Below, in pieces: positions 35,699-42,869 of a DNA stretch of 64,000 nt (positions within the stretch are counted from its first letter, which is position 1; each line of letters starts with the position of its first letter). The notes under the pieces were generated by a model that saw only the letters and a program-made list of their open reading frames with translations, did no database searches and was not told where the DNA came from. The stretch comes from JBEKHT01 sp050012135. GTDB taxonomy: Bacteria > Chloroflexota > Anaerolineae > Anaerolineales > RBG-16-64-43. A program made the translations under genes and the position numbers. The stretch spans positions 1 to 64,000 of the forward strand of contig JBEKHT010000006.1 of NCBI GenBank assembly GCA_050012135.1, in the 5' to 3' direction.

Positions 35699-37255
35699 CT
35701 ACCCATTGAGGATACTGTCCGGGAGGAAAACGCGGATTGCGGCCTCTCCGTTGACGGGGCACTTGTATTCGCAAATTCCACAGCCGATGCAGCGGTCGCG
35801 CAGGACTTGGGGTCTCTGGATGACGGCGGTAGTCCCGTCGGCGCGGGTCACCTCCGCCGTCTCGAGCACCACGGCCTTGTCCGGAATGGGGCACATTTCC
35901 TGACAGACGATGCAGTCCATTCCGTCCGCCCAGGCGATGCATCGATTCTGGTCAATGTAGGCCGAGCCGATCACCGCGGCTCGCTTTTCGTCGAGCGAAA
36001 GGGCAGGGATCGCCTGGACGGGACAGGCCTGGCCACAAGCGTTGCAGGAGTAGTCGCAAAACCCCAGACGGGGGATGAGGACCGGGGTCCAGAATCCATC
36101 CAGCCCGGCTTGGGCGAGGGCGGGGTGGATCGCGCCGGTCGGACAGGTGCGCGAGCAGATCGCGCAACGAATGCAGCGCTCGAGAAGGGTCGCTTCATCC
36201 ACGCCGGGAGGTCGGATGCGGTGAGCCGCAGGTGGCCTCGTCACGGACTCGGCATTCAGCAGGCTCACCCAGGCCACCGCTGCCCCCAGGCTGAGGAGCA
36301 CCTCTCTTCGCTTTGGGTCGTACCCTTGCCATGGACTGATCGACAGGTCGGGTGTGAACTGGATTCCGGAACGAGGGCACGCGGCAAGGCATTCCAAGCA
36401 CATGGTGCATTCGGAGGGATCGCTGCTAAAGTTGCGCTGGGGGTCGATCGTGCCCGTCGGGCAGACCCGGGCGCAAGCCGCGCACTGGTTGCACTCGCCG
36501 CTCACCGTGCGCCGCACCAGGGACACCTTTGCCAGAAGCCCGAGCAATCCGCCCAGCGGACAAAGGTAGCGGCACCAGAAGCGATGAGCGACGGTGTTGA
36601 GGCCGACAATGGCAGCGAACACTCCGGCGAAAAGAAGCACATCCGCCGCCGCTGTCGGTGTGACCGGAAGAATCACAGGCCGGACCAGGCTGTCCAAGGC
36701 CGAGAGGGGCGCTTGAAAGAAGGGCAGCGGATAGAGAGCGGCCTCCAGCCCCGTGACAAGGCGGTCCAGAGCGGGCCAGATCGCGGTCGAGATCGTTCGG
36801 ATCAGAATCGTGAGCGGGTCCAGAAAGGCGAGGGTTAGATTCCCGAGCAGGGCCGCCAGCAGAAGGGCCACCAGGAGAAGGTACTTGACGAGCCGCCACC
36901 GCTCCGCCGGCCCTTCACTGCGATGAGCCAGCGCGCGAAACGTGAAGAAATCGAGAACCGTTCCCATTGGGCAGAGCCACCCGCACCAGGCTCGTCCCAC
37001 CAGCAAGGTCAGCAGCACTGTCGCAAGGCACAGCAAAAGGCCCGGCACCAAGAGCCGCCCGGCCAAGGAGGTCAGCAAAGAGGTGAGGGGATCCAGACGA
37101 ATGGGGAGGTTGGCGATTTCCGGAGAGAGCAGGCCGCGTTTGGCCCCTACGATCAGGACCAGGAAGGCGAGGAAGACCGCGGCCTGAACGGCCTGCCGGA
37201 GGAGGAGCCAGTGGCGCGGTTTCCAGCGGCCCGGAGCGACCCGGCTAGGCGCCAA
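35699..37255 (-). CDS. NapH/NapG-like membrane polyferredoxin
   Basis: A 518-residue membrane electron-transfer protein. The N-terminal half has about six helices and two CxxxCP-type turns (GRAWCGWLCPMG, WCRYLCPLGG), as in NapH/RdxA proteins. Cysteine motifs for about six [4Fe-4S] clusters follow: CNQCAACARVCP, CTMCLECLAACP, CIRCAICSRTCP, CNACGQACP, CIVCQEMCP and CIGCGICEYKCP. The whole looks like NapH fused to NapG. TTG 37255 is supported by GAGGAG seven bases upstream. It overlaps the Tat lipoprotein gene by 11 bases, so the two are coupled. The likely role is passing electrons between the quinone pool and an external partner. Confidence 0.85.
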   Translation of the reverse strand: MAPSRVAPGRWKPRHWLLLRQAVQAAVFLAFLVLIVGAKRGLLSPEIANLPIRLDPLTSLLTSLAGRLLVPGLLLCLATVLLTLLVGRAWCGWLCPMGTVLDFFTFRALAHRSEGPAERWRLVKYLLLVALLLAALLGNLTLAFLDPLTILIRTISTAIWPALDRLVTGLEAALYPLPFFQAPLSALDSLVRPVILPVTPTAAADVLLFAGVFAAIVGLNTVAHRFWCRYLCPLGGLLGLLAKVSLVRRTVSGECNQCAACARVCPTGTIDPQRNFSSDPSECTMCLECLAACPRSGIQFTPDLSISPWQGYDPKRREVLLSLGAAVAWVSLLNAESVTRPPAAHRIRPPGVDEATLLERCIRCAICSRTCPTGAIHPALAQAGLDGFWTPVLIPRLGFCDYSCNACGQACPVQAIPALSLDEKRAAVIGSAYIDQNRCIAWADGMDCIVCQEMCPIPDKAVVLETAEVTRADGTTAVIQRPQVLRDRCIGCGICEYKCPVNGEAAIRVFLPDSILNG

Positions 37256-38291
37256 CCGAGATCTCCTCGATCCTCAGGCTCGCCAGGTCGCTGCGACCCA
37301 GCCCCATGGCTTCGGCGGCGTCAATCCCTTCGTAGGCCCGAACATGGGCCAAGGCCTCCGCGGGCAGACCAAACAGGTTCGCTGCGTAGGTGTCTGCCGC
37401 CACGATGTCGGCGCTCATGATTACGGTGTTCAATTCGCGCACATCCGCGAGGTCTCCCCCCGTCGGCCCGTGCTTGACCAGGATTCTCACCGCATCGATC
37501 ACGGTGAGCGAGGGGCGGAGATGGCTGGCAAGGTCGGCCAGCTTTTGGCCCAGGTTGAAATGCATCACGGGTCGATTCAATATGGCTCCCATCAGATTCT
37601 TCATGCCCAAAGTCAGGCCGGCCAGGTCGTGCTCTTTGGCGATGGGTACATTGATCAGCACGTCGGCTTTCAGGATGTCGTCAAAGATCTGGCAGGAGTG
37701 CAGGTCTTTGGCGGCGGGCAGATCGACCTGGACGAACTTGTAGGCGGGCATGTATTCCATCTCGCCTCCGGCCGCCTTCACTTGGTCTAGGATTCCGCTC
37801 GTGGGATAGGCCGTTAAAGCGTCGCTGGCAAAGGGGAAGTCCATGACTCGAACCCGCGAAGCGCCTGCGGCAAGGCACTGTCGGACGAGCTCCCCGACCA
37901 CCCACGGGTTGGTGGTGGCGGCGTACTCGTAGGTATGTGCCACGCAAATGTTGGGCTTGATGATTACGTTCGCGCCGGGACGGACGAAGCGACCGACCCC
38001 TCCGAGCGCGGAGAGCGCCCGCTGCACCATCGCCTCCGGCGTGCCGCCTCGGGCAACGACAAGGTCGGGCAGGGGAACGGAGGTGGCGGTCGCTGGAACC
38101 GGAGAAGGGACTGGGGAGGGAGTGACGCCGGCCAGGCTGGCCAAGGAGGCGGTAGGTGCTGGGCCAACGGCCGTGGGTGAAGGCGAGGGGGTGACCGCCT
38201 CTAGGGCGCTGCCCATTCTCGAGCAGGCGGCGCTGCCGACCCCGAGTGCCAGGAGGCGCAGAAAAGTTCGACGTGGTATTGATGTGGGCAT
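37245..38291 (-). CDS. Tat-exported DUF362 lipoprotein
   Basis: A 348-residue protein with a twin-arginine signal (RRTFLRLLALG, residues 7-17) leading into GSAAC, a plausible lipobox with C23 as the lipid-bearing residue. A Pro/Ser/Thr/Ala-rich linker (about 30-75) precedes the DUF362 domain (VIIKPNIC, DVLINVPIAKEHDLAGLTLGMKN). DUF362 proteins are often encoded with ferredoxins, but their reaction is unknown. Tat export suggests a cofactor loaded in the cytoplasm. Translation starts at ATG 38291 behind GGAGG. Co-transcribed with the polyferredoxin that follows. Confidence 0.85.
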   Translation of the reverse strand: MPTSIPRRTFLRLLALGVGSAACSRMGSALEAVTPSPSPTAVGPAPTASLASLAGVTPSPVPSPVPATATSVPLPDLVVARGGTPEAMVQRALSALGGVGRFVRPGANVIIKPNICVAHTYEYAATTNPWVVGELVRQCLAAGASRVRVMDFPFASDALTAYPTSGILDQVKAAGGEMEYMPAYKFVQVDLPAAKDLHSCQIFDDILKADVLINVPIAKEHDLAGLTLGMKNLMGAILNRPVMHFNLGQKLADLASHLRPSLTVIDAVRILVKHGPTGGDLADVRELNTVIMSADIVAADTYAANLFGLPAEALAHVRAYEGIDAAEAMGLGRSDLASLRIEEISVGA

Positions 38292-38351
38292 CCTTGCCTC
38301 CAATCTCTCGCCCGCCCAGGTCAGGCCTCGCCCAACGAGCCCGATGGGCTG

Positions 38352-38380
38352 ATTATCCGGGGAAAGGTGCTGGCGAACAA
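38352..38380 (-). promoter_or_regulatory. promoter of the DUF362-polyferredoxin operon
   Basis: On the minus strand, TTGTTC (38380-38375), a 17-base spacer and GATAAT (38357-38352), about 60 bases before the DUF362 start. The 38381-38650 interval beyond it shows nothing else. Confidence 0.6.
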
Positions 38381-38680
38381 GTTGCGAATCTCACCTTCGG
38401 ATGAGGAGGATGCTCGGCCAGTGCCGCCCAGGGAAAGAGCTGCTGCTGAGTTTCGAGTCTCTCGAGGCGGGCAGGAGGATCCTGGCAGGGTCCCGTTTCC
38501 TTGTTTCTTGCGACTCCAGCGGGTTTCCTGGTGGGATTTCCTGGGGGCAAAAGATCTTGGCAAGGGGTATGCAAGGTGGTCTTCTCGCGGGGTGCGGAAT
38601 CTTCGGAGGCCAATAATTGCAGTGGGAGTACTGTTTCCCTGCGTCCCTGCAAATTGTAATGACCCATGGGACCAGCATTG

Positions 38681-38686
38681 TATAAT
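38681..38686 (+). promoter_or_regulatory. -10 box of the small-GTPase operon
   Basis: A perfect TATAAT, with only a poor -35 (AATGAC at 17 bases, TTGTAA at 21). Transcription would start near 38693, inside a hairpin formed by TGCCTG and its repeat CAGGCA. This rules out the upstream ATG at 38666 as the start of the next gene. Confidence 0.6.
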
Positions 38687-38719
38687 GCGGAGTGCCTGCT
38701 CTGGCAGGCAGGCTTTGCC

Positions 38720-39622
38720 ATGCCAAGCATCCTCCAGCGCCTTTTCCCCAGACGATCGCAGAAGAAGTCCGCGGATCCTGTGCGCCCGACGGCCGAGGCG
38801 GTGACCATCCGCATTCCCTCAGCCACCATCGCGTGGCCGGGCGTTTCCGGGCAGGCCAAGACCGCAGAGGGAATGCTGCGCGAGGAGACAGGGCCGGATT
38901 CGTCTGCCTCCGACTCCCTCCGGGGGGAGGACCCCATGCCCATTTCCGCATCGTCCCAGATCCCGCTGGGCAAGTCTGGCGAACGCGCAGAGCCCACGAT
39001 CCTCTCCAGCCGGAGCGCAGCTCTCGCCGGAGCACGCGACTATCTGGAGAAGGTCCAGATCAAGATCAACAAGCTGGCGGAGGAATTCGCTTCGGGTTCC
39101 GTGAATCGATTGCAGTTTCAAGAACTCTACGCTCACTACCAGCAGGAGAAACAGGCCGTCGAAACCTGGATGGAGAATACAGCGGGTTCCGAGGACTGGC
39201 ATGCGGCGGCCTTGGAAGGCAAGAGCATTCTCATCCGACGGCAGCATACCGCGCGTGTCTTGGGCTACGCCATCTACGAGAATGAGACGGGAATGCCCTT
39301 GCGAACCATCGGGAAATTCGAGATTGATCCAGAAATGGTTGTCCCCATGCTCTCTTCCTATCGCTCCGCCACGAAAGAAATATTCGGAGCGGGGATGCGT
39401 TCCACCCTCATTGAGGGCGGACAGTGGCTTTGCTTCGTGACCGGCGACTTCACCACGCTCATGGCCCTCTTCAGCAACGAACCTGCCGGGAAGCAGCTCC
39501 AGACACTCGAGGAGATCCATCGGCTGTTTGAGAGAGCCAATCGCTACCTTCTCCATCGACAGCCGGTGGATGCGGAAGCGCTCGTCCTTCCACACATGTT
39601 CTACCTCGACGCGCCGCACTAG
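38720..39622 (+). CDS. putative longin/roadblock-like partner of a small GTPase
   Basis: A 300-residue cytoplasmic protein of no assigned family. Residues 1-100 are charged, Ser/Pro-rich and probably disordered. Residues 100-155 form a helical, possibly coiled-coil segment (DYLEKVQIKINKLAEEFASG). Residues 168-285 look like a longin/roadblock-type alpha-beta domain: GYAIYENETGMPLRTIGKF, IDPEMVVPMLSSYRSATKEI, WLCFVTGDFTTLMALFSNEP and LEEIHRLFERANRYLL. This pattern resembles small-GTPase-associated domains of archaea and some bacteria; it is a judgement by eye. The Rab-like GTPase gene starts 20 bases downstream. ATG 38720 is the first start after the promoter. Confidence 0.6.
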   Translation: MPSILQRLFPRRSQKKSADPVRPTAEAVTIRIPSATIAWPGVSGQAKTAEGMLREETGPDSSASDSLRGEDPMPISASSQIPLGKSGERAEPTILSSRSAALAGARDYLEKVQIKINKLAEEFASGSVNRLQFQELYAHYQQEKQAVETWMENTAGSEDWHAAALEGKSILIRRQHTARVLGYAIYENETGMPLRTIGKFEIDPEMVVPMLSSYRSATKEIFGAGMRSTLIEGGQWLCFVTGDFTTLMALFSNEPAGKQLQTLEEIHRLFERANRYLLHRQPVDAEALVLPHMFYLDAPH

Positions 39623-39642
39623 GCCGGAATCCCGGGGCGCAG

Positions 39643-40188
39643 ATGACATCCCCTCGAGCCCTGAAGGTGGTGTTCGCAGGAGATGGCGAGGTTGGCAAGA
39701 CCTCGCTCATTCGGCGATACTGCGATGGCAAATTCGAGATCTCGCGAATTGAAACCATCGGAGTAGATTTTCAAAGCAAGATGGTGATGCTCGCGAGCGG
39801 ACCTGTGAAACTCTCCATTTGGGACATGGCAGGGCAAGAAAGGTTCCAAATCGTCCGGTCCGGACTCTATCGAGGCAGCCGCTGCACCGCGCTGGTCTTT
39901 GATGCGACCAAGCCGGAGACCCTGGCCAACCTGAGGCGTTGGAGGGATGAGATTCTTGCGGTTGTCCCCGGCCAGAGATTCGCGGTGGTTGCCAACAAGG
40001 TAGATCTTTTGCCCAGAAATGGACGTGGGCCGCAATCCTCCTGGGATGGCCCGCCAAAGATCCCGCAGGCCCTCGACTATGCGGAATCCATGGATGCCGA
40101 CTACCTGGAGACCAGCGCGCTGACGGGTGAGGGAGTGCCGAAGCTTTTTGAGACCATGGCGCGTCTGGCTCGCGGGACTCTCGGCTGA
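39643..40188 (+). CDS. Rab/Ras-like small GTPase
   Basis: A 181-residue cytoplasmic G protein with all five G motifs: GDGEVGKTS (13-21), switch I ETIGVDF, switch II WDMAGQERF, NKVDL and ETSAL. TIGVDF and WDxAGQERF are the hallmark strings of eukaryotic Rab proteins, so this is closer to Rab than to the bacterial MglA group, whose G3 motif differs. The C-terminus (ARLARGTLG) has no cysteine, so there is no prenyl anchor. A short insert (PRNGRGPQSSWDGPPK) follows NKVDL. Encoded just after a longin-like protein that may be its regulator or effector. The cellular role is unknown. Confidence 0.9.
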   Translation: MTSPRALKVVFAGDGEVGKTSLIRRYCDGKFEISRIETIGVDFQSKMVMLASGPVKLSIWDMAGQERFQIVRSGLYRGSRCTALVFDATKPETLANLRRWRDEILAVVPGQRFAVVANKVDLLPRNGRGPQSSWDGPPKIPQALDYAESMDADYLETSALTGEGVPKLFETMARLARGTLG

Positions 40189-40375
40189 ACCCACAAGTGC
40201 TTGTCTCGTAACCCCAACCGGACCGCCCTGCCCAGAAGGCCCCGCCTCGCCAAGCCGCACGTCGGCCTGGGACCGGATGCTTCTCGAGCCGCGCCGCGGC
40301 AGGAGGTCATTCAGACGGCTTCGAGGTAGTCCGGCCGGAGCTGACCGGGCGCTTGCCGCGCTGAGGGGTCGCCGA
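40189..40375. other. intergenic region after the GTPase
   Basis: No gene or clear terminator is visible between the GTPase stop and the next promoter. Confidence 0.4.
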
Positions 40376-40404
40376 TTGACCGGGACCCACAGCCCTCCTA
40401 TAAT
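40376..40404 (+). promoter_or_regulatory. strong sigma70-type promoter of the MFS gene
   Basis: TTGACC (40376-40381), exactly 17 bases, then TATAAT (40399-40404). Eleven of twelve positions match consensus. It produces a leader of about 220 bases. Confidence 0.85.
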
Positions 40405-40587
40405 GTCGGGCGCCTCACACGAAATGTAATACCCTTCCTGAAGAAAAGGTCGGGCCGGGATCCTCTGGTCCCCCGGTTCTGCCAGGTTCGAGACGCGTGG
40501 GCACGATCCCGATGGATCCAACCCCTCAACAGTGCCGGGAGACCGGGCCGCGAGCGGGGGACCTGAGATCCTCTGGCCTGCTCGTAG

Positions 40588-40615
40588 GCTCAGCCCGGAT
40601 GCTGCCGGGCTGAGC
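40588..40615 (+). promoter_or_regulatory. hairpin in the long leader of the MFS gene
   Basis: GCTCAGCCCGG pairs perfectly with CCGGGCTGAGC around a six-base loop. It ends 14 bases before the start codon and lacks a T run, so it is not an ordinary terminator. The octamer ATCCTCTG occurs twice in the leader (from 40459 and 40568). The leader may fold into a regulatory RNA, but it matches no class I know. Confidence 0.45.
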
Positions 40616-40629
40616 TGTGTCAGTGGTGG

Positions 40630-41919
40630 ATGACATTGCGGTTTCCAAATCTCTCCCTTGCCCCTGCCGAGGCCACGCCAAAGCAGAAACAAAACTTCCT
40701 CCTCGTCCAGTTTGATGCTGTGGGCGTTGGTTTGGCGAGCGCGGCGGCACCCTTCCTGCCTGTCTTCCTCGCCCGCCTGGGGGCCTCCAACTTGCAGGTG
40801 GGCCTGCTCACCTCGATGCCCGCAATCACCGGGCTCTTGCTTGGAATTGCGGCCGGGCACTTCCTTCAGCAGCAGCGGAATTCGACTCGCTGGTACGGCC
40901 TCACCCGCCTGCTATCCACGATGGGCTATGCCGCCACGGGGGTCTTGCCCTTTCTCGTGCCACGTGAGTACGTGGTCTTGGCCGTTCTCGGGGTCTGGGC
41001 GGTCGTGACCCTGCCTCAGACGGTGGTCAGCGTGGCATTCAACGTGGTCATGAATGCCGTCGCGGGTTCGCGCGGAAGATACGACTTGATGAGTCGGCGC
41101 TGGTCTATCCTCGGCCTGACCACGACCCTTGGAATTGCTGGCGTGGGAGGGCTGCTCGATCGGATCGGCTTCCCGTTCAACTACCAGCTGGCCTTCCTCT
41201 TGCTGTCGATTGGGGGTCTGGTCAGTTATTACTTCTCGGTCCGGATCGAGCTCGAGGAACCCCCCAGACAGCCTTCGCCCAGGGAGCGCACAGGCCTACG
41301 AAGCCGCCTCCGCAATTTGTTCTCTTTGGTGAAAGGAGAACAGGCATTTGTTCAGTTCAACGTGCGGCGCTTCGTATACTTGTGTGGGACCGCCTTGGCC
41401 ACCCCCCTTTTCCCCCTGTACTATGTTCGCACTGTACGGGCTAGCGACGCGTGGATCGGTGTGATCAACACGGCCCAGTCCGCCGTTCTGTTTGTGGCTT
41501 ACTTGTATTGGGCTCGCCAGTCGCGCAGTAGGGGTACGCGCTTCGTGCTGCTGGTCACCTCTCTTGCTCTCGCGGTCTATCCGGCCTTGACGGCCTTGAC
41601 GGTAAACGTGGCCCTCGTGGCGGCCTACGCCGGTCTCTCCGGGGTGTTTCAAGCCGGACAGGACCTGGTCTTTTTCGATGAATTGATGTCGACCGTTCCA
41701 TTCGAACACGCCCCCACCTTCGTTGCCGTCGCGCAGACCCTGCAGTACGTGGCCACGTTCCTCGGCCCCATCGCCGGCACGGCCCTTTCCGAGTGGATCG
41801 GCATTGGTGGAGGTTTGTGGGTGAGCTCGGGGCTGCGCCTGGTGGGGTTCGGCCTCCTGGCCCTGGGAAGCTGGCGCGTTCCGGTCCGCGCTGCGGCCCA
41901 AGCCAGCAAGAACGGATGA
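40630..41919 (+). CDS. MFS transporter
   Basis: A 429-residue membrane protein with about twelve hydrophobic segments in two halves separated by a charged loop (about 200-230, EEPPRQPSPRERTGLRSRLR). It has the general shape of a major facilitator. The substrate is not predictable: no neighbouring catabolic genes and no diagnostic motif. The start ATG 40630 has only a weak GGTGG before it. A strong promoter and long structured leader suggest regulated expression. Confidence 0.8.
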   Translation: MTLRFPNLSLAPAEATPKQKQNFLLVQFDAVGVGLASAAAPFLPVFLARLGASNLQVGLLTSMPAITGLLLGIAAGHFLQQQRNSTRWYGLTRLLSTMGYAATGVLPFLVPREYVVLAVLGVWAVVTLPQTVVSVAFNVVMNAVAGSRGRYDLMSRRWSILGLTTTLGIAGVGGLLDRIGFPFNYQLAFLLLSIGGLVSYYFSVRIELEEPPRQPSPRERTGLRSRLRNLFSLVKGEQAFVQFNVRRFVYLCGTALATPLFPLYYVRTVRASDAWIGVINTAQSAVLFVAYLYWARQSRSRGTRFVLLVTSLALAVYPALTALTVNVALVAAYAGLSGVFQAGQDLVFFDELMSTVPFEHAPTFVAVAQTLQYVATFLGPIAGTALSEWIGIGGGLWVSSGLRLVGFGLLALGSWRVPVRAAAQASKNG

Positions 41920-41965
41920 CACCCACGGGGGCGGGATTCGACCCCCCAGGACCTGGGTCCTCTGG

Positions 41966-42046
41966 GGCAGGGAGGCGGCCCAACGGACAGACGCTGGATT
42001 GGTAATCCATTGAGATCGCGCCACGTTGCGTTGGTCTGCTGCCCAG
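41966..42046 (+). pseudogene. degenerate tRNA-Thr-like sequence
   Basis: An acceptor-like GGGCAG/CTGCCC pair encloses a D-arm-like stretch and a canonical anticodon arm TGGATTGGTAATCCA, whose loop TTGGTAA would read GGT (Thr). The T-arm is missing: no GTTCRA motif stands between the variable region and the acceptor. On the other strand just upstream is an isolated T-arm-like GGGGGGTCGAATCCCG. It may be a decayed or rearranged tRNA, or chance. Confidence 0.3.
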
Positions 42047-42121
42047 GGGGAGCGGCGTGGGAGGGAGCCGGCAACCATCGACACCGGCCGTGGACCTGCC
42101 GGTCGACGACGAGTTCCTGGA

Positions 42122-42679
42122 TCAGCAGGCGTCCTGAGGCTCAGAGCGGCCTGCGCCTGGCTGGCTCTCCCCTCCGGAATCTCCAGGCTCGCTTGAGGGA
42201 CTCCTGGGCAATAGTTGTTGAAGCAGACTCTGCAGCAAGTCGATGGCCGCCTCGACCGGAGGGCTCAGGGAGGCGCCGACGGCGGTCGCCAGGGGCTGCA
42301 CTCCCAGGAGAAAAACTTCCGCGTGGGTCTCGCTCTGGATGAAACGGGCAGAGAGGCTTAGGCTGGCACTGTGCGTGGACAGACCCGTCCCGCCGAGGTT
42401 GTCCGCTTCAACGATCGCCATATCCCCGGGCTGGAGGCCCAATTCCACCGCATCGACGATCATGACCACTTGGGGTTCGGCGGCCACGATCGTGCCCAGA
42501 TAGTTCTCGGGGACCTCTTCCGCATTTATGACCGTCGCGCGCACATTGGCCTGCAACCGCCTCGCCAGGGAGGGTCCGAAGCCGTCGTCACCTCGCAATG
42601 GGTTGCCGACACCCAAGATCACGGCCTTCCTGGCCTCGAGCCTGTTGCGCAGGGCTTCCAATATGCCGATGCCGGACAT
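42122..42679 (-). CDS. hycI: hydrogenase maturation protease, HycI-like
   Basis: Cleaves the C-terminal extension of the NiFe hydrogenase large subunit after nickel insertion. The 185-residue protein opens with VILGVGNPLRGDDGFGP (Asp 31/32), then VDAVEL (D76) and STHSASLS (H103), the three expected nickel-sensing positions. ATG 42679 gives the family's usual ~20 residues before GVGN; a GTG at 42820 would add 47 residues of unclear worth, and neither has a ribosome site. The C-terminal ~30 residues are Pro/Ser/Gly-rich. Last gene of the formate hydrogenlyase operon. Confidence 0.88.
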   Translation of the reverse strand: MSGIGILEALRNRLEARKAVILGVGNPLRGDDGFGPSLARRLQANVRATVINAEEVPENYLGTIVAAEPQVVMIVDAVELGLQPGDMAIVEADNLGGTGLSTHSASLSLSARFIQSETHAEVFLLGVQPLATAVGASLSPPVEAAIDLLQSLLQQLLPRSPSSEPGDSGGESQPGAGRSEPQDAC

Positions 42680-42869
42680 GCCTTTGTGGAAAGAAGCGAA
42701 CAGGGAAGATCCGCGAATCTCAACGGCTACAACCCTCTCGATCGCATTGATCGACCGATCGAGGCGGACCCAAAGGGTGGCCTTTAGTTTCTCAACCTCC
42801 CCCGAACGTTTAACCGCCACTGCGGAGAGGCTCTGACGGGACCCACGGCTTGCGGGGATCGAGGGCCGG

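Noticed and set aside
41919..42050. tRNA-Sec (selC) near the formate hydrogenlyase operon
   Set aside because: No TCA anticodon in a valid loop on either strand. The only clean anticodon arm reads GGT.
42680..42820. Upstream start (GTG 42820) for hycI
   Set aside because: It adds 47 residues unlike the family and has no ribosome site. The family start fits ATG 42679, though proof is lacking.
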